A DNA stretch of 64,000 nt from Pseudomonas sp. Gutcm_11s (lineage in GTDB: Bacteria; Pseudomonadota; Gammaproteobacteria; Pseudomonadales; Pseudomonadaceae). The stretch spans positions 141,989 through 205,988 of the forward strand of contig NZ_JAQSUW010000009.1 of the NCBI RefSeq assembly GCF_028649395.1, read 5' to 3'. This document shows positions 1-9,441 of the stretch, in pieces. The notes beneath the pieces are model-generated. The model did not search any database and had not been told where the DNA came from. It saw nothing but the letters and a program-made list of their open reading frames with translations. A program made the translations under genes and the position numbers. Every line of letters starts with the position of its first letter. The stretch's first letter is position 1.

Positions 1-2234
1 GCGGCCTGCTGCAGGGCGCGCTCCTGCTGCTTGCGCACGCCGATGTCCTCGACCACCGAGATGAAGTAGTGCGGCTCGCCATTGGTATGCCGCACCAGGG
101 TGGCGCTGAGGTTGGCCCAGAGCACGCTGCCGTCGCGGTGCAGGTAGCGTTTCTCCATGGTCAGCCGCGGGATCTCGCCGGCCAGCAGCTGGTGGGTCAG
201 GCCCAGGTCCTTGTCCAGGTCGTCGGGGTGGGTGATGTCCTGGAAGGTCAGCTCCAGCAGCTGCTCGCGGCTGTAGCCGAGCATCTGGCACAGGCGCTGG
301 TTGACCCGCAGCCAGCGGCCATCGGGTGCCAGGTGGGCGATGCCGACGGCGGCCTGCTCGAAGGTGGAGCGGAAGCGCAGCTCGCTCTGCAGACGCTCGG
401 CGTCGCGCTGTTGCTGGCGCAGGGCCAGGCCGGCCAGGCGGGTGAATTCGGTGACCAGCTCGATATCCTCGCGGCTCGGCCGTGCTGGGCGCCGGTAGTA
501 GATGCCGAAGACGCCGAGCACCTGGTTCTGGTCGTTCTTGAACGGCAGCGACCAGCAGGCGCGCAGCCCGGCCTGCTGCGCGGCCTCGCGGAAGTTGATC
601 CAGTTGGGGTGGCTGCGGATGTCCTCGACTATGGTCAGCTCGCCGCTGGCCGCAGCATTGCCGCAGCTGCCCTGGTTGATCCCGGCGGCCATGCCTTCCA
701 CCACGCTGGTATAGCCGCTCGGCAGGCTGGGCGCGGCCATGACCCGCAGCAGGCCGTTGTTCAGGCTGAGGATGGACACCAGCATCTCCGGGCTGATGCG
801 CTCCAGGCGCCGGGCCATGTCGGTCAGGCTGTCCTCCAGCGGGGTCTGCGCCAGCATGCGGTCGAGCACCTCGTTGCGCGCCTCCTGCACGGCCTGGCTG
901 TGGCGCCGCTCGTGGATGTCGTCGAGGCTGCCGCGCAGGCCCAGGCCGTGCTGCGCGCCGGCAGCCAGGCGCAGCGATACCCAGTGCGCGCGGCCGTTGG
1001 CGTCACGCAGGCGCAGCTCGCCGAGCCAACTGCTCTGCTGGCGCGCCAGGATGGCGGCGATGTACTGGCCGACCTCCTCGCGCTGGTCGTCTTCGATGAA
1101 GTCGAGCAGCGGGTGGCCGATGCTCTGCTGGATGCTGTAGCCGGTGACGGTCTGCCAGGCCGGGTTGACGAAGGTCAGGCGGCCAACGCCGTCGGTGAGG
1201 AAGATCGCCTCGTGCAGCTGCTCCACCAGCTCGCGGTAGCGGCTCTCGCTGGCCTCCAGTTGCTGGTGCGCCGCCATCTGCCGGCCGAGGTCGATATCGA
1301 CGCAGTACATCTCCAGCTGGTTACGCGCATTGCGCAGTATCAGGTGGCTGGAATACACGTGCACTTCATTGCCGTCGCGATGGCGCAGGGTCAGTTCGGC
1401 GGCGGGAATGGCCGGGCCGCCGATCATCCAGGCGCTGACGCCGCTGACCACCTTGGCGCGCATCGGTGCCGGGATGATCAGCTCCTCCAGGCGCCGCCCC
1501 AGGGCTTCGGCCAGGGTGTAGCCGTACAGCTGGGTGCTGGCCTGGTTCCAGAAGATCACCCGGCGCTCGCTGTCGTAGCCCTGCACGGCGATGTGCGGGG
1601 TCTGTTCGAACAGCTGGCGGAAGCGCTGCTCGCTTTCGCGCAGGGCCTGTTCGTCGCGTTTCTGCCCGCTGACGTTCTGCACGCTGCCGAGCAGGCTGCC
1701 GTCTTCGGCGCGGCTGCCGCGCAGCATCAGCCACAGCGGCGGTTCGCTGGCCGGGCGGTTCAGGCGCACGTTGATCAGCAGTGGCGCGCCTTCGCGGCTG
1801 AGCATGTCGAGGGCGCGCTGGGCGGCGTTGCGATCGCTGGGGTAGAGCCAGCCGAGCAGGTCGTCGAGGCCAGCCTCGGTTTCCGTGGCCGGGCGCTCGA
1901 ATAGTTGCAGGGCCTCGGCGGAGCAGCGCAGGCGGCCGTCGTATTGCCACAGGCCGAGCCCAGCATCGTGTTGCGCCTGGCCCAGCTTAAGGGCCACCTC
2001 CTGCAGTTCCTGCTGCAGCTTCTGGCTGGCGCGGTGCTGGTTCCGGCCGAGGAAGAAAATCAGCAGGCCGCCGAGCACGGCGAGCAGCAGTGCGCTGAAG
2101 GTCTGCAGCCAGACGAGGGTGGTGGGGGCGAGGTCCAGCATGCGCAGCAGCAGGTCGCCGCCGAGCGTCCAGGCGATGCCGAACAGGAGATAGGCGGCAG
2201 CCACGAGCAGCGGCCGATTGAACATGGGTTGCAT
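1..2234 (-). CDS. PAS/GAF multidomain membrane sensor (3' part beyond window)
   Basis: The reading frame is open from the ATG at 2234 to base 1, so the C-terminus and output domain are missing; about 744 residues are visible. Two hydrophobic segments lie near residues 8-32 and 42-62, separated by a very short loop, suggesting a membrane anchor. Then follow at least three PAS-like modules, with PAC-type endings such as the '[16 protein letters not shown]' stretch near the window edge, and one GAF-like module around residues 480-590. Such architectures end in a GGDEF, GGDEF-EAL or histidine kinase domain; which one cannot be seen. An in-frame ATG at 2225 is an alternative start. A long plus-strand frame over this gene is a codon-bias shadow. 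The family call is firm, the signal and output unknown. Confidence 0.85.
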   Translation of the reverse strand, partial: MQPMFNRPLLVAAAYLLFGIAWTLGGDLLLRMLDLAPTTLVWLQTFSALLLAVLGGLLIFFLGRNQHRASQKLQQELQEVALKLGQAQHDAGLGLWQYDGRLRCSAEALQLFERPATETEAGLDDLLGWLYPSDRNAAQRALDMLSREGAPLLINVRLNRPASEPPLWLMLRGSRAEDGSLLGSVQNVSGQKRDEQALRESEQRFRQLFEQTPHIAVQGYDSERRVIFWNQASTQLYGYTLAEALGRRLEELIIPAPMRAKVVSGVSAWMIGGPAIPAAELTLRHRDGNEVHVYSSHLILRNARNQLEMYCVDIDLGRQMAAHQQLEASESRYRELVEQLHEAIFLTDGVGRLTFVNPAWQTVTGYSIQQSIGHPLLDFIEDDQREEVGQYIAAILARQQSSWLGELRLRDANGRAHWVSLRLAAGAQHGLGLRGSLDDIHERRHSQAVQEARNEVLDRMLAQTPLEDSLTDMARRLERISPEMLVSILSLNNGLLRVMAAPSLPSGYTSVVEGMAAGINQGSCGNAAASGELTIVEDIRSHPNWINFREAAQQAGLRACWSLPFKNDQNQVLGVFGIYYRRPARPSREDIELVTEFTRLAGLALRQQQRDAERLQSELRFRSTFEQAAVGIAHLAPDGRWLRVNQRLCQMLGYSREQLLELTFQDITHPDDLDKDLGLTHQLLAGEIPRLTMEKRYLHRDGSVLWANLSATLVRHTNGEPHYFISVVEDIGVRKQQERALQQA

Positions 2235-2452
2235 CCTGAACCCTCAGCAATCCGGAGGATCTTCCCGGACCACTGCCAGCCGGCCGGGTCTCCTTGAGTC
2301 TAGCCGTTGCCCTTGAGCCTGCCGGCCGCCCGTCCGGTTGTACCGCGTGGGGCTATGGGCTCAGACCGAGGCGGCGCAGCCGATTGGGGGAGTGTTCCAG
2401 TGCAGTAAGAGGAGGAGGGATATCGCGGCCGTATCTGTGGTGTCCGGGGCGG

Positions 2453-2485
2453 CCCTGGCAGGCCGCGTTGCACGGCCTGCCAGGG
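2453..2485 (-). terminator. Stem-loop downstream of oxidoreductase gene
   Basis: A perfect 13-bp inverted repeat (CCCTGGCAGGCCG and its complement) with a 7-nt loop lies 27 bases past the stop of the minus-strand oxidoreductase. No T-run follows on either strand, so it may be an mRNA 3'-end stabiliser rather than an intrinsic terminator. Confidence 0.4.
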
Positions 2486-2511
2486 CATTGGCGAGAATGC
2501 CCGGGATTTCC

Positions 2512-3525
2512 TCAGAAGCCTTCCAGCACGATCTTGCCGCGCGACTTGCCGCTCTCTAGCAGCGCATGGGCGCGCTTCAGGTTGGCCGCGTCGATGCGGC
2601 CGAAATGCTCGCCCAAGGTGGTCTTCAGCACGCCGTCGTCGATCAGTTGGCTGACCCGGTTGAGCAGGCGGTGCTGTTCGATCATGTCGTCGGTCTGGAA
2701 CAGCGAGCGGGTGTACATGAACTCCCAGTGCAGCGACAGGCTCTTGCGCTTGAGCTTGGCCACGTCGAGCTGCGCCGGGTCGTCGATCAGTGCCAGCTTG
2801 CCCTGCGGCGCGAGCACGTCCACCAACTGGTCCAGGTGCTGGTCGGTGTGGGTCAGGCTGGCCACCATGCTGACCTGCTCGATGCCCAGCGCCTCGAGCT
2901 GCGGGCGCAGCGGCTGGCTGTGGTCGATCACGTGGTGGGCGCCCAGTTCACGCACCCAGTCCTGGGTCTCGGTGCGTGAGGCGGTGCCGATCACGGTCAG
3001 GCCGGTGAGCTGGCGGGCCAGCTGTACCAGGATCGAGCCGACACCGCCGGCGGCGCCGACCACCAGCAGGCTGTCACGGCTGTCGCCCTTGCCTTCACGC
3101 ACGCCGAGGCGCTCGAACAGCAGCTCCCAGGCGGTGATGGCGGTGAGCGGCAGGGCGGCGGCGCGGGCGAAGTCCAGCGAGCCGGGCATGCGCCCGACGA
3201 TGCGCTCGTCCACCACGTGCAGTTCGCTGTTGGCGCCGGCACGGTCGATGGCGCCGGCGTAGAACACCTTGTCACCGGGGCGGAACTGCTTGACCTCGTC
3301 ACCCACGGCCACCACCACGCCGGCCACGTCCCAGCCCAGGACCTTGGCCTGGCCAGCCTCGGGCGACACGCGCTGGCGAATCTTGGTGTCCACCGGGTTG
3401 ACCGAGATGGCCTTGACCTCCACCAGCAGGTCGCGCGGGCCGGGCGTTGGCGCCGGCAGCTCGACGTCGAGCAGCGACTCGGCGTGATCGAGGGGCAGGG
3501 ACTGGTAGTAGGCGATGGCTTTCAT
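2512..3525 (-). CDS. Zinc-type alcohol dehydrogenase-like / NADPH:quinone oxidoreductase family protein
   Basis: A 337-residue medium-chain dehydrogenase/reductase, a normal length for the quinone-oxidoreductase branch. The N-terminal GroES-like domain is followed by a Rossmann fold with the nucleotide-binding motif VVGAAGGVGSILVQLA near residues 155-170. The Cys/His set of the structural zinc site of true alcohol dehydrogenases is not obvious, which fits a zinc-independent NAD(P)H-dependent reductase of quinones or enones. An AGGAG lies about 8 bases before the ATG. It is divergent from a LysR-type gene at 3683, the usual arrangement for a regulator and its target. The substrate cannot be read from sequence. 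Confidence 0.88.
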   Translation of the reverse strand: MKAIAYYQSLPLDHAESLLDVELPAPTPGPRDLLVEVKAISVNPVDTKIRQRVSPEAGQAKVLGWDVAGVVVAVGDEVKQFRPGDKVFYAGAIDRAGANSELHVVDERIVGRMPGSLDFARAAALPLTAITAWELLFERLGVREGKGDSRDSLLVVGAAGGVGSILVQLARQLTGLTVIGTASRTETQDWVRELGAHHVIDHSQPLRPQLEALGIEQVSMVASLTHTDQHLDQLVDVLAPQGKLALIDDPAQLDVAKLKRKSLSLHWEFMYTRSLFQTDDMIEQHRLLNRVSQLIDDGVLKTTLGEHFGRIDAANLKRAHALLESGKSRGKIVLEGF

Positions 3526-3682
3526 GCGGCAACTCCTGGGCAGGTCGCAATGGCGAAGTCGGATGTTCCAGCTTAGTCGGCGAGCCGGGCTGGCGTTGAC
3601 GGCATGTTCGTTTAATCGCCTGGCGAGAAAAAGCAGCCTGTCATAGAGTCTCTTTCAATTCTGGTTTGAAAATGGAGCCGCC

Positions 3683-4606
3683 ATGCTGCGCCTCGATGAC
3701 ATCGCCCTGTTCGCCCGCACCGCCGAGCTGGGCAGCCTGTCGGCCGCGGCCCGCGAGCTGGACTGTTCGCCGGCGGTGGCCAGTGCCGCGCTCAAGCGCC
3801 TGGAGGCGCAGCTGCAGGTGCGCCTGCTGCTGCGCTCCACGCGCAGCCTGCGCCTGACTGCGGAAGGCGAGCAGTATCTGGTGCACGCCCGCGCCGCCCT
3901 GGCCAGCCTGGAGAGCGGCCGCCAGCAACTGGCCGGCAACCGCGACGAGATCAGCGGCGTGCTGCAGATTGCCGCGCCCTCGGACTTCGGCCGCAACGCG
4001 CTGATGCCCTGGCTCGACCAGTTCCAGGCCGAGCGCCCACAGCTGTCGCTGCGCCTGCTGCTCAGCGACCGGGTCACCGATCTGTTCCGCCAGCCGGTGG
4101 ATATCGCCCTGCGCTACGGCGAGCCGGAGGACTCCAGCCTGGTAGCCCTGCCGGTGGCCGCCGACAACCGCCGGGTGGTGTGCGGCTCGCCGGACTACTT
4201 CGCCCGCCACGGGCGGCCACGGCAGCCGGAGGAGCTGCGCCGGCACAACTGCCTGCTGTACATGCTCGGTGGTCGTGTGCACGAGCGCTGGAGCTTCGCC
4301 GACGGGCGCCGCGAGCAGGCACTGACGGTGAGCGGCAACCGCGTCAGTGACGATGCCGACGTGGTGCGGCGCTGGGCGGTGGCGGGGCAGGGGCTGGTGT
4401 ACAAGTCCTGGCTCGACGTGGCTGGCGACGTGCAGGTGGGGCGCCTGGAAGTGGCGCTGCAGGACTGGCGCGGGGAGGCGACGCCGCTGAACCTGATCTG
4501 CGCCCACCGTGACCAGCTCAGCGGGCCGGTGCGCCTGCTGCGCGAGTTCCTCCAGCAGCGCTGTGCCGAGTTGCTGGCGAGGGCACCCTGGCAGGCCAGC
4601 GTCTAA
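3683..4606 (+). CDS. LysR-family transcriptional regulator
   Basis: A 307-residue protein with an N-terminal winged helix-turn-helix (residues about 4-62; 'GSLSAAARELDCSPAVAS' is the helix-turn-helix) and a C-terminal periplasmic-binding-like effector domain. It resembles the LysR subgroup often paired with quinone oxidoreductases and short-chain dehydrogenases. It is transcribed away from the oxidoreductase at 2512-3525 with about 157 bases between starts, so it probably controls that gene in response to an electrophile or oxidant; that role is inferred from position only. A GGAG precedes the ATG at normal distance. Confidence 0.9.
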   Translation: MLRLDDIALFARTAELGSLSAAARELDCSPAVASAALKRLEAQLQVRLLLRSTRSLRLTAEGEQYLVHARAALASLESGRQQLAGNRDEISGVLQIAAPSDFGRNALMPWLDQFQAERPQLSLRLLLSDRVTDLFRQPVDIALRYGEPEDSSLVALPVAADNRRVVCGSPDYFARHGRPRQPEELRRHNCLLYMLGGRVHERWSFADGRREQALTVSGNRVSDDADVVRRWAVAGQGLVYKSWLDVAGDVQVGRLEVALQDWRGEATPLNLICAHRDQLSGPVRLLREFLQQRCAELLARAPWQASV

Positions 4607-4614
4607 GCTGAGCA

Positions 4615-4633
4615 GCGCCGGCCCTGCCGGCGC
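4615..4633 (+). terminator. GC stem-loop after LysR gene
   Basis: A perfect 8-bp inverted repeat (GCGCCGGC / GCCGGCGC) with a 3-nt loop lies 9 bases after the LysR stop. There is no T-tract, so termination strength is doubtful. Confidence 0.35.
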
Positions 4634-4659
4634 CCACCACCACAGGAAGGAACAGTCCC

Positions 4660-4926
4660 ATGCGCAAACTGCTACTGCTCTCCCTCGTCCTGGCCAGCCC
4701 GCTGGCCGTCGCCGGCCCGCAGTGCACCACCACCGACAAGGCCCAATGGCAGGACCAGGCCAAGTTTCAGGAAGACCTCAAGGCCCAGGGCTACGAGATC
4801 AAGAAGTTCAAGGTCACCTCGGGCAACTGCTACGAGATCTACGGCTGGAACAAGGACAAGCAGAAGGTCGAGATCTACTTCGACCCGGTCTCCGGCAACG
4901 CGGTGAAGACCGAGATCGAGGACTGA
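4660..4926 (+). CDS. Small periplasmic PepSY-domain protein
   Basis: An 88-residue protein with a signal peptide (positive MRK, hydrophobic core, cleavage likely after AVA at about residue 18). The remainder matches a single PepSY-type unit, ending in 'VEIYFDPVSGNAVKTEIED'. PepSY units are small periplasmic modules often found beside cytochromes b and redox or iron proteins. AGGAAGGAA stands before the ATG. The stop is 4 bases from the start of the cytochrome b561 gene at 4931, so the two are almost certainly co-transcribed and may act as one membrane electron-transfer unit. Confidence 0.85.
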   Translation: MRKLLLLSLVLASPLAVAGPQCTTTDKAQWQDQAKFQEDLKAQGYEIKKFKVTSGNCYEIYGWNKDKQKVEIYFDPVSGNAVKTEIED

Positions 4927-4930
4927 GGCG

Positions 4931-5458
4931 ATGAGCCGCGAGACCGTGCCGCTGTGGGACCCGCTGGTGCGCCTGTGCCACTGGTCCCTGGTACTGGCCT
5001 TCGTCGCTAACTACTGGTTCACCGAGGAGGGGGACGACTGGCACCGTTGGCTCGGCTACTACGCGGTGGGCTGGCTGGTGGTGCGCCTGATCTGGGGCTT
5101 CACCGGCCCGACGGCGGCGCGCTGGGCGGACTTCTGGCCGACCCCCGCGCGCCTGCGCGAGCACTGCACGGCGCTGCTGCAGCGGCGCGACTATCACCGC
5201 CTCGGCCATTCGCCGATCGGCGGCCTGGTGATGGTGTTGATGCTGCTGATGATGCTCGGCCTGGGCGTGACCGGCTTCCTGATGGAGGAGGTGGATTACT
5301 TCTGGGGCGAGGACCTGCCGCTGCAGATCCACGACTGCTTCGCCAACGCCCTGCTGGCGCTGGCCTGCGTACATGTCACGGCGGCGCTGGTGGAGAGCCT
5401 GCGCCTGCGCGAGAACCTGCCGCTGTCGATGATCACCGGCCGGCGCCGGCGACCCTGA
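4931..5458 (+). CDS. Cytochrome b561-type membrane protein
   Basis: A 175-residue protein with four predicted membrane helices and the histidines expected for b-heme ligation (RLCHW in helix 1, HRWLGYY at helix 2, IHDCF and CVHV towards the C-terminus). The family carries electrons across or along the inner membrane. It follows the PepSY gene with a 4-base gap, a combination common in proteobacteria. The electron donor and acceptor cannot be inferred. It ends 1 base before the convergent TetR gene. Confidence 0.9.
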   Translation: MSRETVPLWDPLVRLCHWSLVLAFVANYWFTEEGDDWHRWLGYYAVGWLVVRLIWGFTGPTAARWADFWPTPARLREHCTALLQRRDYHRLGHSPIGGLVMVLMLLMMLGLGVTGFLMEEVDYFWGEDLPLQIHDCFANALLALACVHVTAALVESLRLRENLPLSMITGRRRRP

Positions 5459-5459
5459 C

Positions 5460-6116
5460 TCAGGCCGGCAGCTTGATGCCGCAGCCCTTGAGGATGATGC
5501 GCACCAGATTGTCGGTGGCCTCTTCGTAGTCGGCCTTCTTCAGGCTGCTCTTGCCGGAGTACAGGGCGATCTGGCTGGCAAAGTCGGCGTAGTGCTGGGT
5601 GCTGCCCCACAGCATGAAGATCAGGTGCGCCGGGTCGACCGGGTCCATCTTGCCCGCATCGATCCAGCCCTGGATCACCGCAGTGCGGCCGTGGAACCAG
5701 TCGCGCGAGCCCTGGCTGTAGTGGGCTGCCAGTTGCTGGCCGCCACTGATCACCTCCATGGCGAAGATGCGCGAGGCCAGCGGCTGGGTGCGCGAGAACT
5801 CGATCTTGGAGCGGATGTAGCGGCTCAGCGCCTCGGCCGGGTCGTCATTGACCGTCATGCCGTCGAGGGCCTTTTCCCACTGGCAGAGGATGTTCTGCAG
5901 TACCGCGATGTACAGGCCCTGCTTGCTGCTGAAGTAGTAGTGCAGGTTGGCCTTGGGCAGCCCCACCGCCTGGGCGATGCTGTTCATGCTGGTGCCTTTG
6001 TAGCCGTGCCGGGCGAACTCCACCTCGGCGGCGGCGATGATGGCTTTTTCGTTCTTCTGGCGGATGCGACCGGCAGGTTTGGCGGCACTGGGAGCAGGGG
6101 TGGGGGCAGCAGGCAT
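5460..6116 (-). CDS. TetR-family regulator, RutR-like
   Basis: Using the ATG at 6116 the protein is 218 residues; an upstream extension to 6197 is open but reads as low-complexity leader. The helix-turn-helix is 'GTSMNSIAQAVGLPKANLHYYF' in two parts around residues 40-62; PKANLHYYF is characteristic of the RutR/YcdC branch, as is the C-terminal domain. RutR-type proteins sense pyrimidines or related metabolites in enteric bacteria. No pyrimidine catabolic gene is adjacent here, so the ligand is unknown. A palindrome at 6270-6283 upstream may be its operator. Confidence 0.85.
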   Translation of the reverse strand: MPAAPTPAPSAAKPAGRIRQKNEKAIIAAAEVEFARHGYKGTSMNSIAQAVGLPKANLHYYFSSKQGLYIAVLQNILCQWEKALDGMTVNDDPAEALSRYIRSKIEFSRTQPLASRIFAMEVISGGQQLAAHYSQGSRDWFHGRTAVIQGWIDAGKMDPVDPAHLIFMLWGSTQHYADFASQIALYSGKSSLKKADYEEATDNLVRIILKGCGIKLPA

Positions 6117-6269
6117 CGAGGCAGGTCCGTACAGATGATCGGCTTGTCTGCGCACTGATAACTCAGCGCGGAAGACTAGACAAGCCTCTCGCGTCAAAAA
6201 CGTGTTCAGCTCCCAGTGAGACCTGACCGAACGGACGGAATACGGCCAAAAACGTCAGAAAACCGTCTT

Positions 6270-6283
6270 TGACTCTCGAGTCA
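6270..6283. promoter_or_regulatory. Palindrome, candidate TetR operator
   Basis: TGACTC-tc-GAGTCA is a 6-2-6 inverted repeat in the intergenic region upstream of the TetR-family gene. Its geometry resembles the RutR box (TTGACC-type half sites with a 2-base centre), and the first half is preceded by T as in that box. Autoregulation is inferred. Confidence 0.4.
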
Positions 6284-6330
6284 TGCTCGCTAGGAAAATG
6301 GCGGATCGCCTAGTGGTACGCGCGTTCCGC

Positions 6331-6717
6331 TTAGTTCGCATGGTCGGTCGAGGCATGGATGCGCAGCCCTTGTTTCCCGCGCGTCAGGTTGTACGACTCG
6401 CGCCAGCGGCTGAGGACCTGCCCCGCATCCCCGAGCAGTTCCCAGGTGACGCTGGCCAGCAGGCTGCCGGTGCCCAGCGGCACGAATTCCAGCTCATCGA
6501 AGCGGCAGCTGCTGCAGCCCTGCGCGGCGTAGCCGTCGAGCACCTGCTGGAAGTACGCCGCGATCTCCTGCGGCGTGGCGAATACCTGCGCCTCGTCACT
6601 GGCGTTCAGCGCCAGATAGGGCGCCGCATAGCGCTGGGCGACTCGTTGGCCATCGAAGCTGGCGAAGGCGGCAACGAAGTCGCTGAAGAAGGCCTGCAGC
6701 TCGTGCTCTGGCGTCAT
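6331..6717 (-). CDS. SnoaL/NTF2-like fold protein
   Basis: A 128-residue protein that reads as an NTF2-like alpha+beta barrel: an N-terminal helix pair (residues 4-30), then alternating strands ending in 'LSRWRESYNLTRGKQGLRI'. Members are small enzymes or ligand-binding proteins; no catalytic residues can be assigned. It lies 7 bases downstream of bauR on the same strand, so the two are probably co-transcribed. That would link it to beta-alanine catabolism, but no such role is known to me. Confidence 0.75.
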   Translation of the reverse strand: MTPEHELQAFFSDFVAAFASFDGQRVAQRYAAPYLALNASDEAQVFATPQEIAAYFQQVLDGYAAQGCSSCRFDELEFVPLGTGSLLASVTWELLGDAGQVLSRWRESYNLTRGKQGLRIHASTDHAN

Positions 6718-6724
6718 CGACGGT

Positions 6725-7645
6725 TCAGCTGGTCTTGGCCAGCGCCTCCAGGAAGGTTTCCAGCACCAGCTGCGGGCGGCGGCCCTTGCGCGTCACCGAG
6801 GCCAGGGTCAGGTCGTAGAAGCGCGAGTTCGGCTTGAGCACGCGCAGGCGGCCCTGCTGCACCCACTGCTGGGCATAGTGGTCGGCCAGGTAGCCGATGT
6901 AGCGCCCGGTGAGGATGAGGAAGGCCATGCCCTCGCGGTCCGACGCGCTGGCCGTGCAGTTGAGCACCTGGTACTGGCTCTGCACTTCCGGCGGCAGGCG
7001 GAAGGTCGGGGCGATGGCGTCCTGGGCGTTCAGGCGGCTGTCGGACAGCTGGTTGTCGTCCACATAGAAGAGGGGATGGCCCACTGCGCAGTACAGCTGC
7101 GAGCGCTCGCCATACAGCGGCTGGTACTCCAGGCCGGACAGGGCATGGCTCTGCGGCACCACGCCGACGTGCAGGCTGCCGTCGAGCACGCCCTGTTCCA
7201 CTTCCGAGGGTGGCGTCATGCGGATCTGGATGCGCACCTCCGGGCCCTGTTCCTTCAGCCGTGCCAGCGCATGGGTGATGCGCATGTGCGGCACGGTCAC
7301 CAGATTGTCGGTCAGGCCGATGTGCAGCTCGCCGCGCAGCTCGCGGTGCAGGCCGTTGACCCCGTTGCGGAAGCTCTCCAGCGCGCCGAACAGCTGCAGC
7401 GAGGACTGGTACACCTCGCGCCCCTCGTCGGTCAGGGCGAAGCCGGCGCGGCCGCGTTGGCACAGGCGCAGGCCCAGGCGCTGCTCCAGATCGCTCATCT
7501 GCTGGCTGATGGCCGAGCGGCCGATGCCCAGCACGCTCTCGGCGGCGGAGAAGCCGCCACACTCGACCACGCTGCGGAACAGGCGCAGCAGGCGGATTTC
7601 AAAGTCACTGACCTGGGCCAGCGGATCGGGACGGCGGCTACTCAT
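6725..7645 (-). CDS. bauR: LysR-type regulator of beta-alanine catabolism
   Basis: A 306-residue LysR protein with helix-turn-helix 'GGFSAAESVLGIGRSAISQQ' near residues 30-50 and a C-terminal effector domain. It is divergent from bauA, matching the bauR-bauABCD layout of Pseudomonas aeruginosa, where BauR activates the operon in response to beta-alanine. About 108 bases separate the two starts and contain an inverted repeat at 7657-7672. Assignment rests on both sequence class and synteny. Confidence 0.9.
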   Translation of the reverse strand: MSSRRPDPLAQVSDFEIRLLRLFRSVVECGGFSAAESVLGIGRSAISQQMSDLEQRLGLRLCQRGRAGFALTDEGREVYQSSLQLFGALESFRNGVNGLHRELRGELHIGLTDNLVTVPHMRITHALARLKEQGPEVRIQIRMTPPSEVEQGVLDGSLHVGVVPQSHALSGLEYQPLYGERSQLYCAVGHPLFYVDDNQLSDSRLNAQDAIAPTFRLPPEVQSQYQVLNCTASASDREGMAFLILTGRYIGYLADHYAQQWVQQGRLRVLKPNSRFYDLTLASVTRKGRRPQLVLETFLEALAKTS

Positions 7646-7656
7646 TGTTTAGTTAG

Positions 7657-7672
7657 CACTTAACTTAAAGTG
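7657..7672. promoter_or_regulatory. bauR: Inverted repeat, candidate BauR site
   Basis: CACTT-aactta-AAGTG lies between the divergent bauR and bauA starts, embedded in an AT-rich stretch unusual for this GC-rich locus. Position and the spaced-arm form suit a LysR-type operator; binding is inferred. Confidence 0.4.
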
Positions 7673-7753
7673 AGAAGAATTGGATTTTCGTGACTTTATG
7701 CCCGTGGCACCTTGCGATGCAACAAGACCACAGTGCCGCTCTGGAGAGCCACG

Positions 7754-9100
7754 ATGAACATGCCGCAGTCTGCCACCCCGTCCCTGGCCAGCCAGCTCAA
7801 GCTGGACGCCCACTGGATGCCCTTCTCCGCCAACCGCAACTTCAAGCGCGACCCGCGCCTGATCGTCGCCGCCGAAGGCAACATCCTCATCGACGACCAG
7901 GGCCGCCGCGTGTTCGACAGCCTCTCCGGCCTGTGGACCTGTGGCGCCGGCCACAGCCGTAAGGAAATCCAGGAAGCCGTGGCCAAGCAGCTCGGTACCC
8001 TCGACTACTCGCCGGGCTTCCAGTACGGCCACGCGCTGTCGTTCAAGCTGGCCGAGAAGATCGCCGACCTGCTGCCGGGCGAGCTTAACCACGTGTTCTT
8101 CACCGGTTCCGGCTCCGAGTGCGCCGACACTGCGGTGAAATTGGCCAAGGCCTACTGGCGCCTGAAGGGCCAACCGGCCAAGACCAAATTCATCGGCCGC
8201 GCCCGTGGCTACCACGGCGTCAACATCGCCGGCACCGCGCTGGGCGGCATCGGTGGCAACCGCAAGATGTACGGCCAACTGATGGACGCCGACCACCTGC
8301 CGCACACCCTGCAGCCGGGCATGGCCTTCACCAAGGGCATGGCCGAGACCGGCGGCGTGGAGCTGGCCAACGAGCTGCTCAAGCTGATCGAGCTGCACGA
8401 CGCTTCCAACATCGCCGCCGTCATCGTCGAGCCGCTGTCCGGTTCCGCTGGCGCGCTGATTCCGCCCAAGGGCTACCTGGAGCGCCTGCGCGAGATCTGC
8501 ACCCAGCACAACATCCTGCTGATCTTCGACGAAGTGATCACCGGCTTCGGCCGCATGGGCAAGTGGAGCGGCGCGGAATACTTCGGCGTCACCCCGGACA
8601 TCCTCAACGCCGCCAAGCAGATCACCAACGGTGCCATCCCGCTGGGCGCGGTGGTGGCCTCCAAGGAGATCTACGACACCTTCATGCACCAGGCCATCCC
8701 TGAGCACATGATCGAGTTCACCCACGGTTACACCTACTCGGCCCACCCGGTCGCCTGCGCCGCAGGCCTGGCTACCCTGGAGCTGCTGGAAAAGGACAAC
8801 CTGATCCAGCAATCCGCCGACCTGGCGCCGCACTTCGAGAACGTCCTGCACGGCCTCAAGGGCAGCAAGCACGTCATCGACATCCGCAACTGCGGCCTGG
8901 TCGGTGCCCTGCAACTGGCCCCGCGTGACGGCGACCCGACCATCCGCCCGTTCGAGGCCGGCATGGCTCTGTGGAAAGCTGGCTTCTACGTGCGCTTCGG
9001 TGGCGACACTCTGCAGTTCGGGCCGACCTTCAACACCAAGCCGGAGGAGCTGGACCGCCTGTTCAACGCCGTCGGCGACGTGCTGAACAAGCTCGACTGA
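7754..9100 (+). CDS. bauA: Beta-alanine:pyruvate aminotransferase
   Basis: With the ATG at 7754 (GGAGAG 5-6 bases upstream) the product is 448 residues, the length of the characterised P. aeruginosa omega-transaminase. It is a class III PLP enzyme: 'IFDEVITGFGRMGKW' carries the cofactor-binding Asp, and Lys288 in 'NAAKQITNGAIPLGAV' is the Schiff-base lysine. It moves the amino group of beta-alanine (and related omega-amines) to pyruvate, giving 3-oxopropanoate and alanine. It overlaps bauB by one base, and bauC downstream oxidises its product. Confidence 0.95.
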   Translation: MNMPQSATPSLASQLKLDAHWMPFSANRNFKRDPRLIVAAEGNILIDDQGRRVFDSLSGLWTCGAGHSRKEIQEAVAKQLGTLDYSPGFQYGHALSFKLAEKIADLLPGELNHVFFTGSGSECADTAVKLAKAYWRLKGQPAKTKFIGRARGYHGVNIAGTALGGIGGNRKMYGQLMDADHLPHTLQPGMAFTKGMAETGGVELANELLKLIELHDASNIAAVIVEPLSGSAGALIPPKGYLERLREICTQHNILLIFDEVITGFGRMGKWSGAEYFGVTPDILNAAKQITNGAIPLGAVVASKEIYDTFMHQAIPEHMIEFTHGYTYSAHPVACAAGLATLELLEKDNLIQQSADLAPHFENVLHGLKGSKHVIDIRNCGLVGALQLAPRDGDPTIRPFEAGMALWKAGFYVRFGGDTLQFGPTFNTKPEELDRLFNAVGDVLNKLD

Positions 9101-9384
9101 TGAGCCGACCCAAGGCGGTGCCCACCGTGCAGGTGGAAAACGAGCGGGTCATCGTCACCGAGTGGCGCTTCGCCCCCGGTGCCGAGACCGGCGCCCACCG
9201 CCACGGCTATGACTACGTGGTGACGCCGATGACCGACGGTGTACTGCTGCTGGAAACCCCGGAGGGCGAGCGTCACGCGCCCCTGGTGGCCGGCCGCTCG
9301 TACTTCCGCCAGGCCGGCGTCGAACACAACGTGGTCAACGCCAGCGACCACGAAGTGGTCTTCGTCGAAACCGAAATCAAATGA
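9100..9384 (+). CDS. bauB: Cupin-fold protein of the beta-alanine operon
   Basis: A 94-residue single cupin domain. The HxH metal-binding signature is 'GAHRHGYDYVV' near residues 30-40, and the second histidine motif is 'AGVEHNVVN' near residues 72-80. Its ATG overlaps the bauA stop (ATGA), showing translational coupling. The same small gene stands between transaminase and dehydrogenase in P. aeruginosa, but its biochemical role is unproven; a metal-dependent accessory or sensor role is a guess. Confidence 0.85.
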   Translation: MSRPKAVPTVQVENERVIVTEWRFAPGAETGAHRHGYDYVVTPMTDGVLLLETPEGERHAPLVAGRSYFRQAGVEHNVVNASDHEVVFVETEIK

Positions 9385-9441
9385 TTCGCGGCGGCTGCGC
9401 CCAGCGCGGCCGCCCCACAGAACACCAATGAGGGAACACCC

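Noticed and set aside
69..1904. Plus-strand 611-codon frame at the left end
   Set aside because: Shadow of the PAS/GAF sensor read on the minus strand.
7705..7720. Sigma-54-like TGGCAC...TGC before bauA
   Set aside because: GG and GC are 11 rather than 10 bases apart, so the spacing is wrong for RpoN.
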